From the NCBI GenBank assembly GCA_029204225.1, contig CM055097.1, positions 53,251,592 through 53,315,591 on the forward strand: a stretch of DNA of 64,000 nt. Reading direction: 5' to 3'. The position numbers were made by a program, and so were the translations under genes. Source of the DNA: Diphasiastrum complanatum. Taxonomy: Eukaryota > Streptophyta > Lycopodiopsida > Lycopodiales > Lycopodiaceae. A model generated the notes under the pieces. It saw only the letters and a list, made by a program, of their open reading frames with translations. It ran no database searches and had not been told where the DNA came from. This document shows, piece by piece, positions 18,641 to 31,000 of the stretch; the first letter of the stretch is position 1, and each line of letters starts with the position of its first letter.

Positions 18641-20560
18641 ACATTCTTCCCTCCTTAAACTGCTTCTATCCTTAGAAGCTCCTCAAAACAGGAAAGAATT
18701 ACAATTTCTTTAACTTTCAATATTAACTGAGAAAGTCATTATCCTTAGTTTGACTTTCATATCAAACAAGTACTCAGAGAAAAACTGTTTTCAACCGTTA
18801 ATCTCTATCTGGAGTACAAACTCAAGTTTGAAAAAGTACACTAAGAGATACATTTTCTCAACATGGTCACACTCAACACAAGTTAGTAACATTACCTTCA
18901 TGTAAAACATTTACATGAACCACTGAGTGAAATATTTTCTAACTTAGGAGATTAAAGTTAAAGAAAAATATTTCCTAACTTAGGAGATTAAAGTTAAAGA
19001 AAAAATAATAATTACAGTCTGAAATTATCCACAAACTCTGGCAGAAAATTCAATAAAAAACTTCCAAATACAAATATCCTAAGAATCCAATTCTAAAATA
19101 TGATAATTCATTCAATTAGAATCTCAAGAAGAATCATTAAAATATAAAATGATTAAAACTCAACTTTGAGTACCCTAGATACCTTTTTGAGTTAAATGCT
19201 CCTGTTTCTAGCACCAAATGCAAGAGAATAACATGCATTCATCTTAATAGACTTGTCTGTCTCCTATGACAACTAGAGATCCAATCAAATGAAGAACTGT
19301 ACTCAAGCATCTGCAGACCATAAACTGTAGCAGAATAGCCTCCATTAGATAAATAAATTAATGTCTGTGAGATCTATAGGTTTTCAATCAAAATACTGGA
19401 GTAGAGAGATTCAAAACACTGATCTGAATTCTTACTCAAATAATAGATCAAGAATTAATCATCACACTTAAGAATCATCACCATTCCTTTGAATCCTCTG
19501 ACAATAATTAAGTATCTATTTATGATCCGTCAATCATAAATATTTAGAGATTCATTAATCATAATTTTCTTGAATCCAAAACCATACTTAATCATTTAAT
19601 CATTCCAAAATCTTTCCACTAAAAAAATACTGGATCTAGGAATATTCTTCAAATAGGATTCTTTAACTGAAATACAAGATTCAAGTTCTATAACCACTGG
19701 TAATTAAAGATTGAACGCATACAAAAATGACAATCATTTTCAACTACAAAAACTTTAGATTACAATCTAGAATCAAATCTAAATACCCAAAGTCCTACTG
19801 AATATCAATTCAGATGTTATTCTTGGATTCATTATGATTCGTTATCCAATTGAGTGCTATGGGATATAATCACTAATGAGCTGAGTCTATTCCTTAACTA
19901 AGGAATATTCTATCCCAAGAATATTGTATAGCCAATGGACACAATTTTAACTGATGAACCCAAATGATTCACTAATCATGCATCTTACAAGCGATATAAA
20001 ACAAAACTATCAGTTCCTGGTGAATCCTCATCACACTGGTCGTTTTACCAATTAACTTCATCCTGGAGTAATCAACTACTCAAGTTAATTGTTTATGATT
20101 CAAAAATCTCAATGTCCAGGTGCAGCTTTTAATTATACATGTATAACACGACATCTAGATCCTTATCCAAATCATTTATTAGTTAACTCATAAATCTTCC
20201 ATAGAAAGATTTGTTAACTCTGCAAGTATCTGTCAAAACAATACTTGATCATATGTTTATGTTCACCGACTAGATTAAGTGCACCAGATAACCTTAGTAA
20301 CTAGGACTACGCAGTAGATTCATACAAGATTAATCGTGCACATATGAGAATAATCTCATTGTGACCCAATACATAAACACATTCTTACTTGGCAGATTCC
20401 TCCAAAACCCACATATGTTACTCACATATCTCACTAAGATCTTGTAACTCAGCTACAAAAGATTTTCTATTTCTCATGAGTAAATAATATATCCGAAAAA
20501 TCTCTGAGATGAATATTATTCACTCTCAACAGTTTTCCAATCCAACTTACCTCTAATTAC
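18641..20560 (-). repeat. right arm of the ~2-kb inverted repeat
   Basis: Reverse complement of 15700-17640. Homology ends near 20560 (TTTTCCAATCCAAC), where the left arm meets its RNase H fragment. A tandem 43-bp duplication of a TTTCTAACTTAGGAGATTAAAG-type block sits at 18930-19010. Confidence 0.85.
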
Positions 20561-22062
20561 ATAATTTCTTCCACTCAATCAACCTCTCTATGATCCTAGT
20601 ACTTAATGTAAGATTAGGTTGACCCAATATAGAACTTTTAGATTTAAATTATGATCAAACTTACTTCTATTCCAATCAAAATGGAATAAGAAAAGTCAGT
20701 AATAAGTGCTTCCACTAAAAGATTCACTCTATTACAAATAAAACTTTTCCTTCAAATATTTTCAACCCGAGTGATAGAAACTACCATTCCATCAAAATCC
20801 ATTAATGCACAAAGAGATATTCTAGGTTTAAGAAATTGAAACACTTTAACCTTAGAATTTATTCGAATTCCAAGTCTATTCACACAAGTAGTAATTTATA
20901 TGACATAACAGTCTTTCAGAAGAATAACTTCATGCTAGAAAGAATTCATATAAACTAGTCTGATGTATTATATTCAAGAAATTACTAAGAAGTAAAGGAT
21001 TAATTAAGAAAGCGAGAAATAGATTTGAGGGCCCTTGATTTTGTAAATAATGAGATACCACATTGGGATCTAGATTAAACCTCCAAATTTCTCAAAATAT
21101 CCACTTTTGATCAAATGGTTTTCTTCTTTCCCATATCGCGACCAGGTACTAAACACACCATTGATCGTCAGATTTTTACAGTCCTAGAATTTCTTTTCTA
21201 AAATACCTGATGTCCCATACCGTCATCTTTTCTTTCCAAAAAACCCTTAACTGCCTTATCTGATATTCTAGAGATCCTTTGATCATCTAGGTGTCCTATA
21301 ATCACTATAGGATATTATCTCTTGTTCTCAAACACTAGAGAATCCATTTATGTGGATGTTTAGCATGCCCATAAGATGGATACCCCAAATCCACATCTGA
21401 TTATGGGACTTAAACAGAAGAATTAACATGGTTCCACATTACATTCTAATCTTTTCTGGTTAATGAATAAGCTTCAAATTCCCTACTGATGCATCAAATC
21501 TAGGGACAAGCTTCTGTCAACTAACAGATCCAATGTAATCCACGTATCAGATTCCACTTCTAATATCACAATTAGCATCCAAAACTGCGGATAGCTCAAT
21601 GGTTACAAAGATATCAGTTACGAATTCAATTGAATGAATTCTACCTAGGAATTAATACTAGTATTAAGCAATTATTTATTGGGATTTACCTAAAGTCCTA
21701 ACTGCAAAATATATTTCTCGGTCACACTTACTACCACTGATGTCTACTCTTCTTCCCTCCTTAGAATTTTCAGTTCCCCAAAAATCTTTCAGCTAAGGTA
21801 TATAATGAAGAACTAAAGACATTAGTAAATGTAAAAAATGAATTACTGTAGGAAAAAAAAAGTTTGAAACAGTTTCATCTCTATCCTATACATGGGTAGA
21901 ATTATCGATATACAAACCACCATAGGATTTTAACTGGAAATGAAATCAGTTTTACTTTTAATCGGTTCCTATTATTATGATTTTTCCAATAAAACTGGAC
22001 TGTTCGTCCTTTTCACTTACTGGCTTAAGAATTACTTTGTTAAAATTATCTATAATTAATGA
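20561..22062 (-). other. decayed retroelement internal DNA, no gene
   Basis: AT-rich, with no frame above 60 codons. A minus-strand purine tract (RC of TCTTCCCTCCTTAG, 21749-21762) suggests another degenerate LTR border. I can support nothing else. Confidence 0.4.
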
Positions 22063-22491
22063 GATGTGACCCGAAAGTAACTAATATCCTTGTGAGGCCC
22101 AGAACACACTAAATGGAGTTTAGACAAGGTATGAGACAATGTATGCATGTGTAGAGTTATCAATAGCAATTCCATGAATAGTTGGTCCATGCTTAGGACT
22201 CTATTCTAGGTGAATCTATGTATAGAGAACTTAGGGCTATGCACGGCTATGTGTCCAGGTTGTTTTTGGCTCTATATATTGAGGCCAAACTCGTCCGACT
22301 TCTCATTGTGATCATTGATTCATTGCCTCGGTTTCACTCTACCTTCATGCTTCTTATTCCTTGGCTTGGGGGTGAAGCTTCTAGAGTTGATTGGTTGCTT
22401 CTACTTGGTTGGGTGGTTGCTTCATAGTGTGTTTTCCATTGTGTCTTGTAAGCAGGATCTTAGGGAGCTTCCCTTATATTGGTATTAGAGC
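22063..22491 (+). mobile_element. truncated gypsy LTR plus primer-binding site
   Basis: It matches 17739-18168 closely but lacks the first ~95 bp of that LTR. It ends in a mutated primer site TGGTATTAGAGC (22480-22491). The following 22492-24087 has only short frames and shows no recognisable gag. Confidence 0.8.
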
Positions 22492-24087
22492 AAGGCTTAC
22501 GAAGATTGGAGAACATGGACAAGGGCTATCTTTCATCGAGATTTTGGATTGGATCCATGGGAATTCTCTTCCAAGGTGGACAACAAGGTTGCAAGTGGGT
22601 GTACTATCCCGGTTTCAATTTTCATGTTGCTAAGATCCATTACTCCTGGGATTCTTTGTGGTTTTAAGAAGAATTGTCCTTGAAGGCCAATTTGTGATGC
22701 TTTTTTGGAGCTTTTTCTTGTGTAGATCAAATTTTTGGTAGATCTGAATTTTCCAGCAAGTGTATTTTCATTTTAGGGTTTATTAATGATGAAATTAATG
22801 ATGCATGCCGGTTCTTTCCAATGATTTATGATTCTAGGCTATGTTTTGGTCAAAATTGCTTGGTTTTTCATGGTTTTTGGCACAAAATAGATAGTAAAAA
22901 CCAAAATTCAGCAAGATCAGACCAATTAGATGATTATAATTCTGTAAATTGGTTTGCATGTGTTAGAGAAAGAGTTGTATGTCATGAATTTCCACTTTAT
23001 TGTGATGAAAAATCTAGAAAATAGCCAAAAATCATCATTTTTGCTTGTTTTTTTATAAAGTTGAATAGTAGGTGGCTGTAAAACAGCATGTAGATCTTGT
23101 AAAAAGGTGTACCAAAGTCTTTTGAAGCTTTCCCTGAATTTAGAACCAAGAATTCTAGCAATTGAACTTGTAGGAAGTCAAAAAAGTTCAAAAAATGAAC
23201 ATTTTTGGTGATTTTTGGGGGATGGATCTCTCCAAATTCATAAGGAGATCATTTCGGAATTATTTACAACATGATTAGCATTTTTTTTTACCTTCCCAAC
23301 AAGCTATCAGACCTGTAAATTGATGGCCGGTGGCTTATGCATTATCTCCATAAAGTTTGAAGCTATTTTGACTTTTACAAATTAAGAAATCTTCGTTCTC
23401 AGCCTATACTACATCTTAGGATCAGTATGAATGCTTTATGGAACTCTAATTAGTTGTCTAAGACTGTTGGTAGCATCAATTTTGGGTTGGATTGGGTGTT
23501 TGCACGTTTTTGCATGATATTGTTTTGTGGAAATGTGCTCTACTACAGATTTTCTGACACTTTGATCTTGCACGTGTGAAGCTTAGGTGGCAAGCTGATG
23601 TGGCAAGCATCTTGTTCACTTGGTCTCCCTCTGTACTGAGCTTTACATCACCCAATTTGGTGTCCTATAGCCAAAGTTATGATCATTTGAAATTTTGCAG
23701 TTTTGTGAGTAAAATTGACAAAAATTGGAATTGTTCTGATTGCATGCCAGTCATTTCCCTAATTTGTAGTACTATGCTTGCATGGATTAGTTGCATGCTG
23801 ATTCTCAGAGTGATTCTGACATGCATGGGAGATTTACAATCGATTTGAGTGTTCATACGCATGTGCTCTGACAGTTGGGTCACAAATCAGTGTTAATGGC
23901 TGATAAATTCCATAGAACTAAAGTTTACGTAAAAAGTTTCGTAATGATGTTTGTGACTGATGTAGTGTGCTTTGCATGCTAGTTTGACATTGGGTTAGTA
24001 ACATTAAGAATTAGACAGTGTTTCGATTTTTTCGATTTCGATTGCCTTTTGTACTAATAGTATTTTCGTCCAAATTTTCAACCAAAT

Positions 24088-24522
24088 AGAAGCAACCAAT
24101 CAACTCTAGAAGCTTCACCCCCAAGCCAAGGAATAAGAAACATGAAGGTAGAGTGAAACCCTGGCAGTAAATCAATGATCACAATGAGGAGTAGGGCGAG
24201 TTTGGCCTCAATATATAGAGCCAAAAGCAACCTGGGCACACAGCCATGCATAGCCCTAAGTTCCCTATACATAGATTCACCTAGAATAGAGTCCTAAGCA
24301 TGGACCAACTATTCATGAAATTGCTATTGATAACTCTACACATGCATACACTGTCTCATACCTTGTCTAAACTCCATTTAGTGTGTTCTGGGTGAGGAAG
24401 GATATTAGTTACTTTCGGGTCACATCCAGTATGACGTGGCATAACTAACAACTTGATTTACTGGAGTACCATGTATCCAAGACTAGGAGCATACTAAATC
24501 CTACTTACTGGCCATGGACATA
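24088..24522 (-). mobile_element. truncated gypsy LTR, inverted
   Basis: Reverse complement of the LTR at 17643-18080. It ends at the GGCCATGGACATA that marks the LTR start, and its other end is missing. With the copy at 22063 it brackets 1.6 kb in inverted orientation. Confidence 0.8.
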
Positions 24523-24559
24523 ACACTTGTGATCTTCGTTTGGTTTAGCATGTTGGAGA

Positions 24560-25330
24560 ATTTTTTTTGCTTGATCATGGGAAGAGATTTAGTGAAGATG
24601 TCTGTTACCATTTCGGATGTGGAGCAGTATTAAAGAATCACTTGTCCTAAGAAAACCTTTTCCCTAATGAAATGATATTAGATTTCGATGTGCTTTGACT
24701 TGCCATGAAATCTGGGATTTAGAGATAGTGAAATGCAGCTCATGTTGTGTAGCATTGCGCTGAGTGTGATATAAATCATAAAGTAACAATCTAATCCATA
24801 TAGCTTCTTTTGAAGCTTGGCATGCTGCGATGTACTCTGCTCCTGTTGAAGAAAGCGCAACTAATTTTTGCTTTCTCGAGTTCCACGAGATTGGCCCCCT
24901 TGCCAGAAAGAAACAGAACCCGAAATTTCTTTTTTCTGGTTAAGGCATTTCCTCCCCAATCTGAATTGGAGTAGCCTTGAAGAACCAGTGGATTGAGATC
25001 ATTTCCATCATAGCATAAAATGTGATCTAAATTTTTTTGAATGTCCTTCATCACTCTCTTTTATGCTTTCTAATGTGAGATCCAAGGATTAGACATGTAT
25101 TGACTTAGTGTGCTGACAGTACATGCTAAATTTGGTCTGGTGCAAAGCATCGCATATACATTAAAGATCCTATGAGTGAATGATAAGGGTGTGAAAGAAT
25201 TTCAGATCATTAAGATCCAAAACATTCCTTTGATCTTTGGTTAGAAAGACAACAAATTACCAACCTTGCCAATGTAGAAAAATCAACATCTACTCTATGA
25301 ATGAGATGCAAACTCTAATAGATCTTGATC
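24560..25330 (-). pseudogene. Ty1/copia RT-RNase H fragment
   Basis: Minus-strand frames give LQGYSNSDWGGNALTRKKK and, after a frameshift, EYIAAC.ASK-type RNase H sequence. Further right, RT-like MY.ML.TR.NL.C.VS.LSQYM is encoded near 25080-25160. It carries several stops and shifts, so it is a dead copy. Confidence 0.75.
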
Positions 25331-25339
25331 AAACATCAA

Positions 25340-25932
25340 TCAAAACATGACATTGGAAGGCTCTTATTAGAGTCATGAGATATCTTTGAGCTAGTATGGA
25401 CTTTTGCATTTGTTATGGAACAGTCGGCAACGACAAACTCAATTTACTCAGTGGTTACACAAATGCAAGTTGGGCAGGAGATGTAGACACTCGTAAATCT
25501 ACTTCTGGTAGATTTACGAGTGTCTACCTCAAGAATGGTCCAATTTCATGGAACAGTCGCAAGCAATCTTCGATACCTCTATTTTCCACTGAATCAGAGT
25601 ATATCGCAGTCTCTCAAGCTACAAAGGAAGCAATTTGGTTGAGGAACTTACTCTCAGATATTGGTATGAGTCAATATGCTCCGATATAATTATTTTGTGA
25701 TAATCAAAGTGCCATTGCCGTATCAGCCAACCCTAGATTTCATTCTAGGAGTAAGCACATTGAACTGAAGTATCATTTTGTCAGAAGCAAAGTTCTCAAC
25801 AAAGAGATCAGATTGCAGTACTGTAGAACGCAAGATATGACAACAAATTTTTTTACCAAAGCATTAAGCTTGGAAGCACACAAAAGATTCTGTGTAGAAC
25901 TAAGTTTGAAGGTCAAGGCATTCAAAGATTAA
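25340..25932 (+). pseudogene. Ty1/copia RNase H, 3' end of an element
   Basis: The frame 25396-25689 encodes [34 protein letters not shown], then NGPISWNSRKQSSIPLFSTESEYIAVSQATKEAIWL, a typical Copia RNase H. A TAA at 25687-25689 interrupts it. The same frame then continues FCDNQSAIAVSANPRFHSRSKHIELKYHF to a TAA at 25930-25932. A perfect hairpin lies inside it (25483-25527). The purine tract AAGGGGGAG and an LTR follow directly. Confidence 0.88.
25483..25527. repeat. perfect 20-bp-stem hairpin inside Copia RNase H
   Basis: Positions 25483-25502 and 25508-25527 are exact reverse complements around the loop TTCTG. The reading frame stays open through it and encodes TSGRFTSVYL. The sister copy at 30300-30340 encodes TSGFTFFL with only a 9-bp stem. 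Confidence 0.97.
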
Positions 25933-25945
25933 GATTAAGGGGGAG

Positions 25946-27089
25946 TGTTGGATTATTCTCCTTCTTACTAATTGACTAATCGGTTTTATTCTCCATCCAT
26001 TGTTTATCCAATTCTGCGGATTTTTCCGTGTTTTTATACAGTTTGTAGAAATACACGGAGTTTGACAACAGTGTCACATTTTCTCTCTATAACCCTGACA
26101 GTGTCGCCTGTCAGAAATTACAAGTAAAATTACAGTGTCGCATTTTTCGCATTTTTGCGACATTGTCGCCTGTCAAGAATCTCGAGTAAAAATGCAGTGT
26201 CGTCTTTTTCGCATTTTTTGCCTGTTAGGAATTACGAGTAAAAATGCAGAGTCGTATTTTTTGCATTTTTTCAAAGTGCCTCAAATGTTAAGGAAATGAC
26301 TCTGGCAAAGTGTGGGGCTACCTCAAATATGAAGGGAATGAGATTCTGTCGCATTTTTCGCAAAAAGCCGACACTGTCGCCTGTGGCAGTTTTAGTTCAT
26401 TTCTGCAGAGTGACAGTTTTAGTTCATTTATGCAGATAGACTGTTTACGGCCAATTTTCACCGCTTATTAGTAATCAATTTCTGAGAAGGAACTGGATGA
26501 ATGCCAGTGAACTCCAGCCAACTGGAAATGACATTTGACGACCTAATTACTTAGTATAAATCAGTTGTTCATACATCTCATCAAGTAACGAATCAACATT
26601 GTGAATTGTGAAGGATTTGAGTGTTATTACACGACACTTCGTATGTTATCATCAAGCAGATCGTTCACAATCAAAAAGTATTGTAGTTAACTTTCTATCA
26701 AGCTTTTAAGCTTGAACTCTCTTGAGCATTCTAGTTCAGTCTTTTACAGGTTTATTAGACTTTTTCTCAATTACTCAGAGACACTTAGAGTGCGCGATTT
26801 CTATCCGCTATTGTCTTGCACTCATTAGCATCTAATTTTGTTTTTTTGAATCAATACTATTTCTTATTGCGTTCAGTATATGTCAGAATGCATGCATCTC
26901 TGTATTGCTTTTGTAACTGATAGAAATTGCTTGAGAATTCAATACTTTCTACGTAATCACTTAGTATGTAACAAAAGTTAGTTGCTAAAGATTGAACGTG
27001 ATTTCCATCACTACTGCTTTGTTCAATTTTTGATAGGCGTTGTCATGCATAGGAAGTTTCCGCATTCCATTATCTGTCTATTTCCGACA
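25946..27089 (+). mobile_element. Copia 3' LTR, ~1.14 kb
   Basis: It starts TGTTGGATT directly after the purine tract AAGGGGGAG (25937-25945) and ends TCCGACA, close to an inversion of its start. Its first third contains repeated TCGCATTTTTCGCA / GTGTCGCCTGTCA words (26080-26390). The 5' part of the element is absent. Confidence 0.75.
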
Positions 27090-27331
27090 CGAGCGCCATG
27101 TCCTCTTTCCTAGAAAGGCTTTGATACTATTGTAATGGCCACCAAGATTTTAACTTGACATAGATTCAAAGAAGTTGAGAAAAATAGGAAATGACATGCA
27201 ATTAACCAACCTAATATGAAATAACCTTGGGTTGAATATTACTTGCATAATGGAGTCCTCGAACTCAATCTCTATCTTCATATACAAGCTAGTGGATCTA
27301 ATAAGGGAGATTCTACATGTAGGAGGTTATT

Positions 27332-27348
27332 GGGGGGGGGGGGGGGGG
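27332..27348 (+). repeat. poly-G run (17 G)
   Basis: Seventeen consecutive G in AT-rich surroundings, 680 bp upstream of the TMEM115-like start codon. The length may vary between reads. Confidence 0.9.
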
Positions 27349-27488
27349 TGTCGCCCTTTGAGGGCATTCTGCCTAGGAAGGGCATCCCCGTCCGAGGGCA
27401 TAAGCCATTCCTCGGGTGAAATGCCCCGATGAGGTGTCCTTCCTTGCCGTAATTTCAATTTTTTTTAAAATGTTTTTTGCCAAAAATT

Positions 27489-27531
27489 TTTTTACATGCA
27501 CTTTCTGGTATCCGGAAGGTGCATGTAAAAA
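27489..27531. repeat. 20-bp stem, 3-nt loop hairpin
   Basis: The arm 27489-27508 (TTTTTACATGCACTTTCTGG) pairs with 27512-27531. The only two non-Watson-Crick positions are G-U pairs in the transcript. It is flanked by A/T homopolymers, so it could be a small inverted-repeat element core. Confidence 0.9.
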
Positions 27532-27899
27532 CTTTTTTTTTTCAAAAAAGAAAAAAAAAGGGAGGCACTGATTCTCCACAAGTAGGCGCCTCCCTTTTCT
27601 TCCTTGAAAAGGTAAAAATGAGATTACGTGGAGAGGGCCCCCAAATAATTTTATGCCTCATCGGGTGGAACCATTCAAAATGGCCTCTCTCCTTTCACAT
27701 GAAATGTGAGGTATTCCTAAGTTGCCTTAAATGGACCCCACAAATGAAAGCAAATGGCCAACAAATTTGTTTTTTTTTTTAACTTAGTCCTAGCCATCTC
27801 ATAACCACCCTAAAAGTTGAATGAGGCCGCCCGCACGTCCAAAAAACGGGAGTCGTGGCGCTGGAAAATCACAATGTGGATTTCAGAGCAACCGCCTCC

Positions 27900-27901
<2 letters not shown>

Positions 27902-27943
<42 letters not shown>
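27902..27943. repeat. (GA)n microsatellite just upstream of the TMEM115-like start
   Basis: Twenty-one GA units end 85 bp before the ATG at 28028, probably in the promoter or 5' UTR. GA tracts in this position are known binding sites of plant BPC/GAGA-binding proteins. Such regulation here is inference. Confidence 0.95.
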
Positions 27944-27946
<3 letters not shown>

Positions 27947-28027
27947 TTATGATTTTGGATCGTAGCAACGCTGAGGAGTAATATTGCAGGGGGGATCGGA
28001 TCATCAGGCAGACGTTTTGGCTTGATC

Positions 28028-31000
28028 ATGAGCGCCCCCGCTGCATCACCTCTGGTATTTCTTCTTTTACATTGCAGGCAGCATTGATTTTGTTGATTGA
28101 AAGTCTGCGAGATTCATTTTTGCTGGTTTGTTTTGTTGTGCTTCTGGGGAAGCCGCACCAGTCGGCTTAGCGTATCAGCATTTCACAGTAGATGGCCAAC
28201 GGTCTCGTAAAGGTATCAGCAAGGAAACAGCGGTGCTCTTTGAAAATATATGAGAACAGTCATAAATCTTTAACTCTGATCAGATTGTTTAGTTTGATCA
28301 CTTTCATTACGATTATTCGATTGAGTTGCACCAGAAGAGATGCCCGACAATGTTTTTTATTTTATCTAAACTATTTGTTGTCTGACGTGGTCTGGATCTG
28401 CCACTGCTATCAGTCTTTCCATAGCGATTCATCTTCTGCTTGTCACGATTTATGTTTGCTGCCAGCTGCAGAGTGGAGTGTTTGATTGCTACTAGCGTAA
28501 ATTGAATGTTTATTGTCAATTTTAGCGAGGTTCAGAATTAAATAGGTTTCGTGCCCACGTAGCCAGGACCTTACACACTTTCATATGCATGCACTCTGAT
28601 CCTCTAGCCACGCCTGCAAGAGCATCTGAGATAGCTGGATGTTTGTTTTCTGACTTGAAAGAGCAGTTTATTTGCTCACTGGTTCAGAACCTTTTAAGTA
28701 TCCTTGAATTTAAGAACAACCTCTAACGTCTAGTGGGGTGGTCAAAATCAGATAGAATCACTCTCAAACTAGAATCTAAGATCAAAACACTACTTATTTG
28801 TATCATTCAGAAATTTGCGGCAGCTATTTCAGAGATGCAAGTTGACATAAAGAAGGATGAAGATAGGGATCCGACGGTGAAGGGAAATCTGTTATTACAC
28901 AAGGGAATGATGAGATACAAGGGACATCAATAAGACTATGCTATTAATTGAACGAACCAATTCCATATGTCTTGACAGGGCTTAGATTTTATACAACATA
29001 GCTCCGACTCTTAAAATGTGATATCCTTCAAGCACACAATTCCTTGTTCATACAAAGAACTTAGAAAATTTATCCAGATCATAAGCTACCAAATGAATGA
29101 TGTACAGCTTCCCCTTTCGAAACCCCAACAGCAGAACAATAGGTAGCAGAAGCAAAGTAGTGTAAAGCTATGCAAAATCAAGCAGCTAAAGTTCTTGAAA
29201 CAAAGTAAGAACAAGCTCTCAACACCTCAAATCACTATACATGTAGATTACCCTGACTTCCTATAAGAACTGGATGGAACAGACCTGCTACAGCCAAGTA
29301 ATCACTGAATCGAAGAGCAAAAAGCGCTATCCTACGAGCGACCTACTACAAGAAATCTATTGCAACTGACAAATCTGAAAAATATTGAGTTTTGAAAAAG
29401 TTACAAACAATTTCACCAATCCTATGTGGGCTGGATTTTCACAAAAGCAAAGAGAATAAGCAAGCCAAGTAGTAGAAGATGCTCAAAAGCGGCCAGAAGA
29501 TCAGCAGTCCACCACATGGCTTCAATCCGCTATCTTATGGGCTCCAAACTTACCAACAAACCACCTACATTAAGGCGTTGGCTCTCCAAGCTTGCACCAA
29601 ACCCTAACTATATATGCCAATGATGCTAAATCTACACCAATCTAGAAAGCAACCGCTCTGATACCAAATGTTGCACGCTCACAAACCCTAAGTTAGAACT
29701 CAAAATTTACTCAGCAAATCCGTCACTTTATTAATCTCAAGCAAATAAACATAGATCAACAAGCAAACATGAAAGCTCTGCTCAAGTCTCCTCCCAACCA
29801 TGCTTGGATAGGAATAAGATGGAATGTCTGGCAAGGCTCACACTATATTCGCTCAAGCACCTCTTAACCCTGACACATCCTAACGTCGACACATGGCAAA
29901 CTCCATGCACAGTCCAAATTGCCACTTTGCAGACATACGGCACATGTCTTGTTGACCAAAGGAAGTCAAGGAATCGGGTGTTATGTTGCACTCATGGTGG
30001 CCACACATATACACTAAAGGGATATGAAGATTAAAGCAAGACATTGGGAAGTCATTTGAAGCAGGATCGAGATTCAAAGAAATCCTACATCGACATGCAA
30101 AGGAAGTTCTACATTGAGTAATGAAGACATTGAGATCAAAGTTGATCATGGATTCTACATCAAAATTGAGGATTTTCATTACATGGGCGTCATGAAAGAT
30201 ACATATGCATAGTTCCTGACAATGTAAACACTAATGGGGAGTGTTAGAGTTAATGTTTACATTATTACCCCTAATGTTGTCACCATGAAATAGGACCATT
30301 GTGGAGGAAGAATGTAAATCCAGAAGTGGATTTACGAGTGTCTACATCTCCTGCCCAACTTGCATCTATGTAACCACTGAGTAAATTGAGTTTGTCATAT
30401 TTGATTGCTCCATAACAAATGAAAAAGTCCATAGTAGCTCGAAGATATCTCATAACTATGACAAGAGCTTTCCAATGTGTTATACCAAGGTTTAGTCAGA
30501 AACTGACTTAGGGAGCTAACTGCAAAGGCTATGTTTGGTCCGGTACAGATCATGGCATACATAAGAGATCCTATTATCAAATGATAAGGATAGTCACACA
30601 TCTGTTCCTTCTCTTGAATCGTTTGAGGACTTTGGTCCTTTGACAATTTGAGACCTAGTTCCATTGGTGAGAGACCTAACTTGCAATTAACCAGATTATA
30701 TATGACTAACATATTGTCGATGTGCCTCTGTTGAGTAATGTAGATCAACGATAGGTATTGGTGCTTTTACCATATATAGAGACATTAATTAGGCAATTGC
30801 TTTTAGGCTGCTTTTGCTTTTGCTTTTGGCATAGACAAAGTCTGTAAGTCTGTAGTGCGCCCAAGCTCATATGCAATGGGACATAGTTGGAGTTTCCATC
30901 ACTTGCGTTCTCTCTCATGTGTTTGGCTATTGTCTAACAACAATACAAATCTTGTCTTGGTAACTTGTGTGAGCAAGTCGATTTTCTAACAGTGGCATAG

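Noticed and set aside
27489-27531. A microRNA precursor
   Set aside because: The loop of three bases and total length of 43 nt are too short for a plant pri-miRNA foldback.
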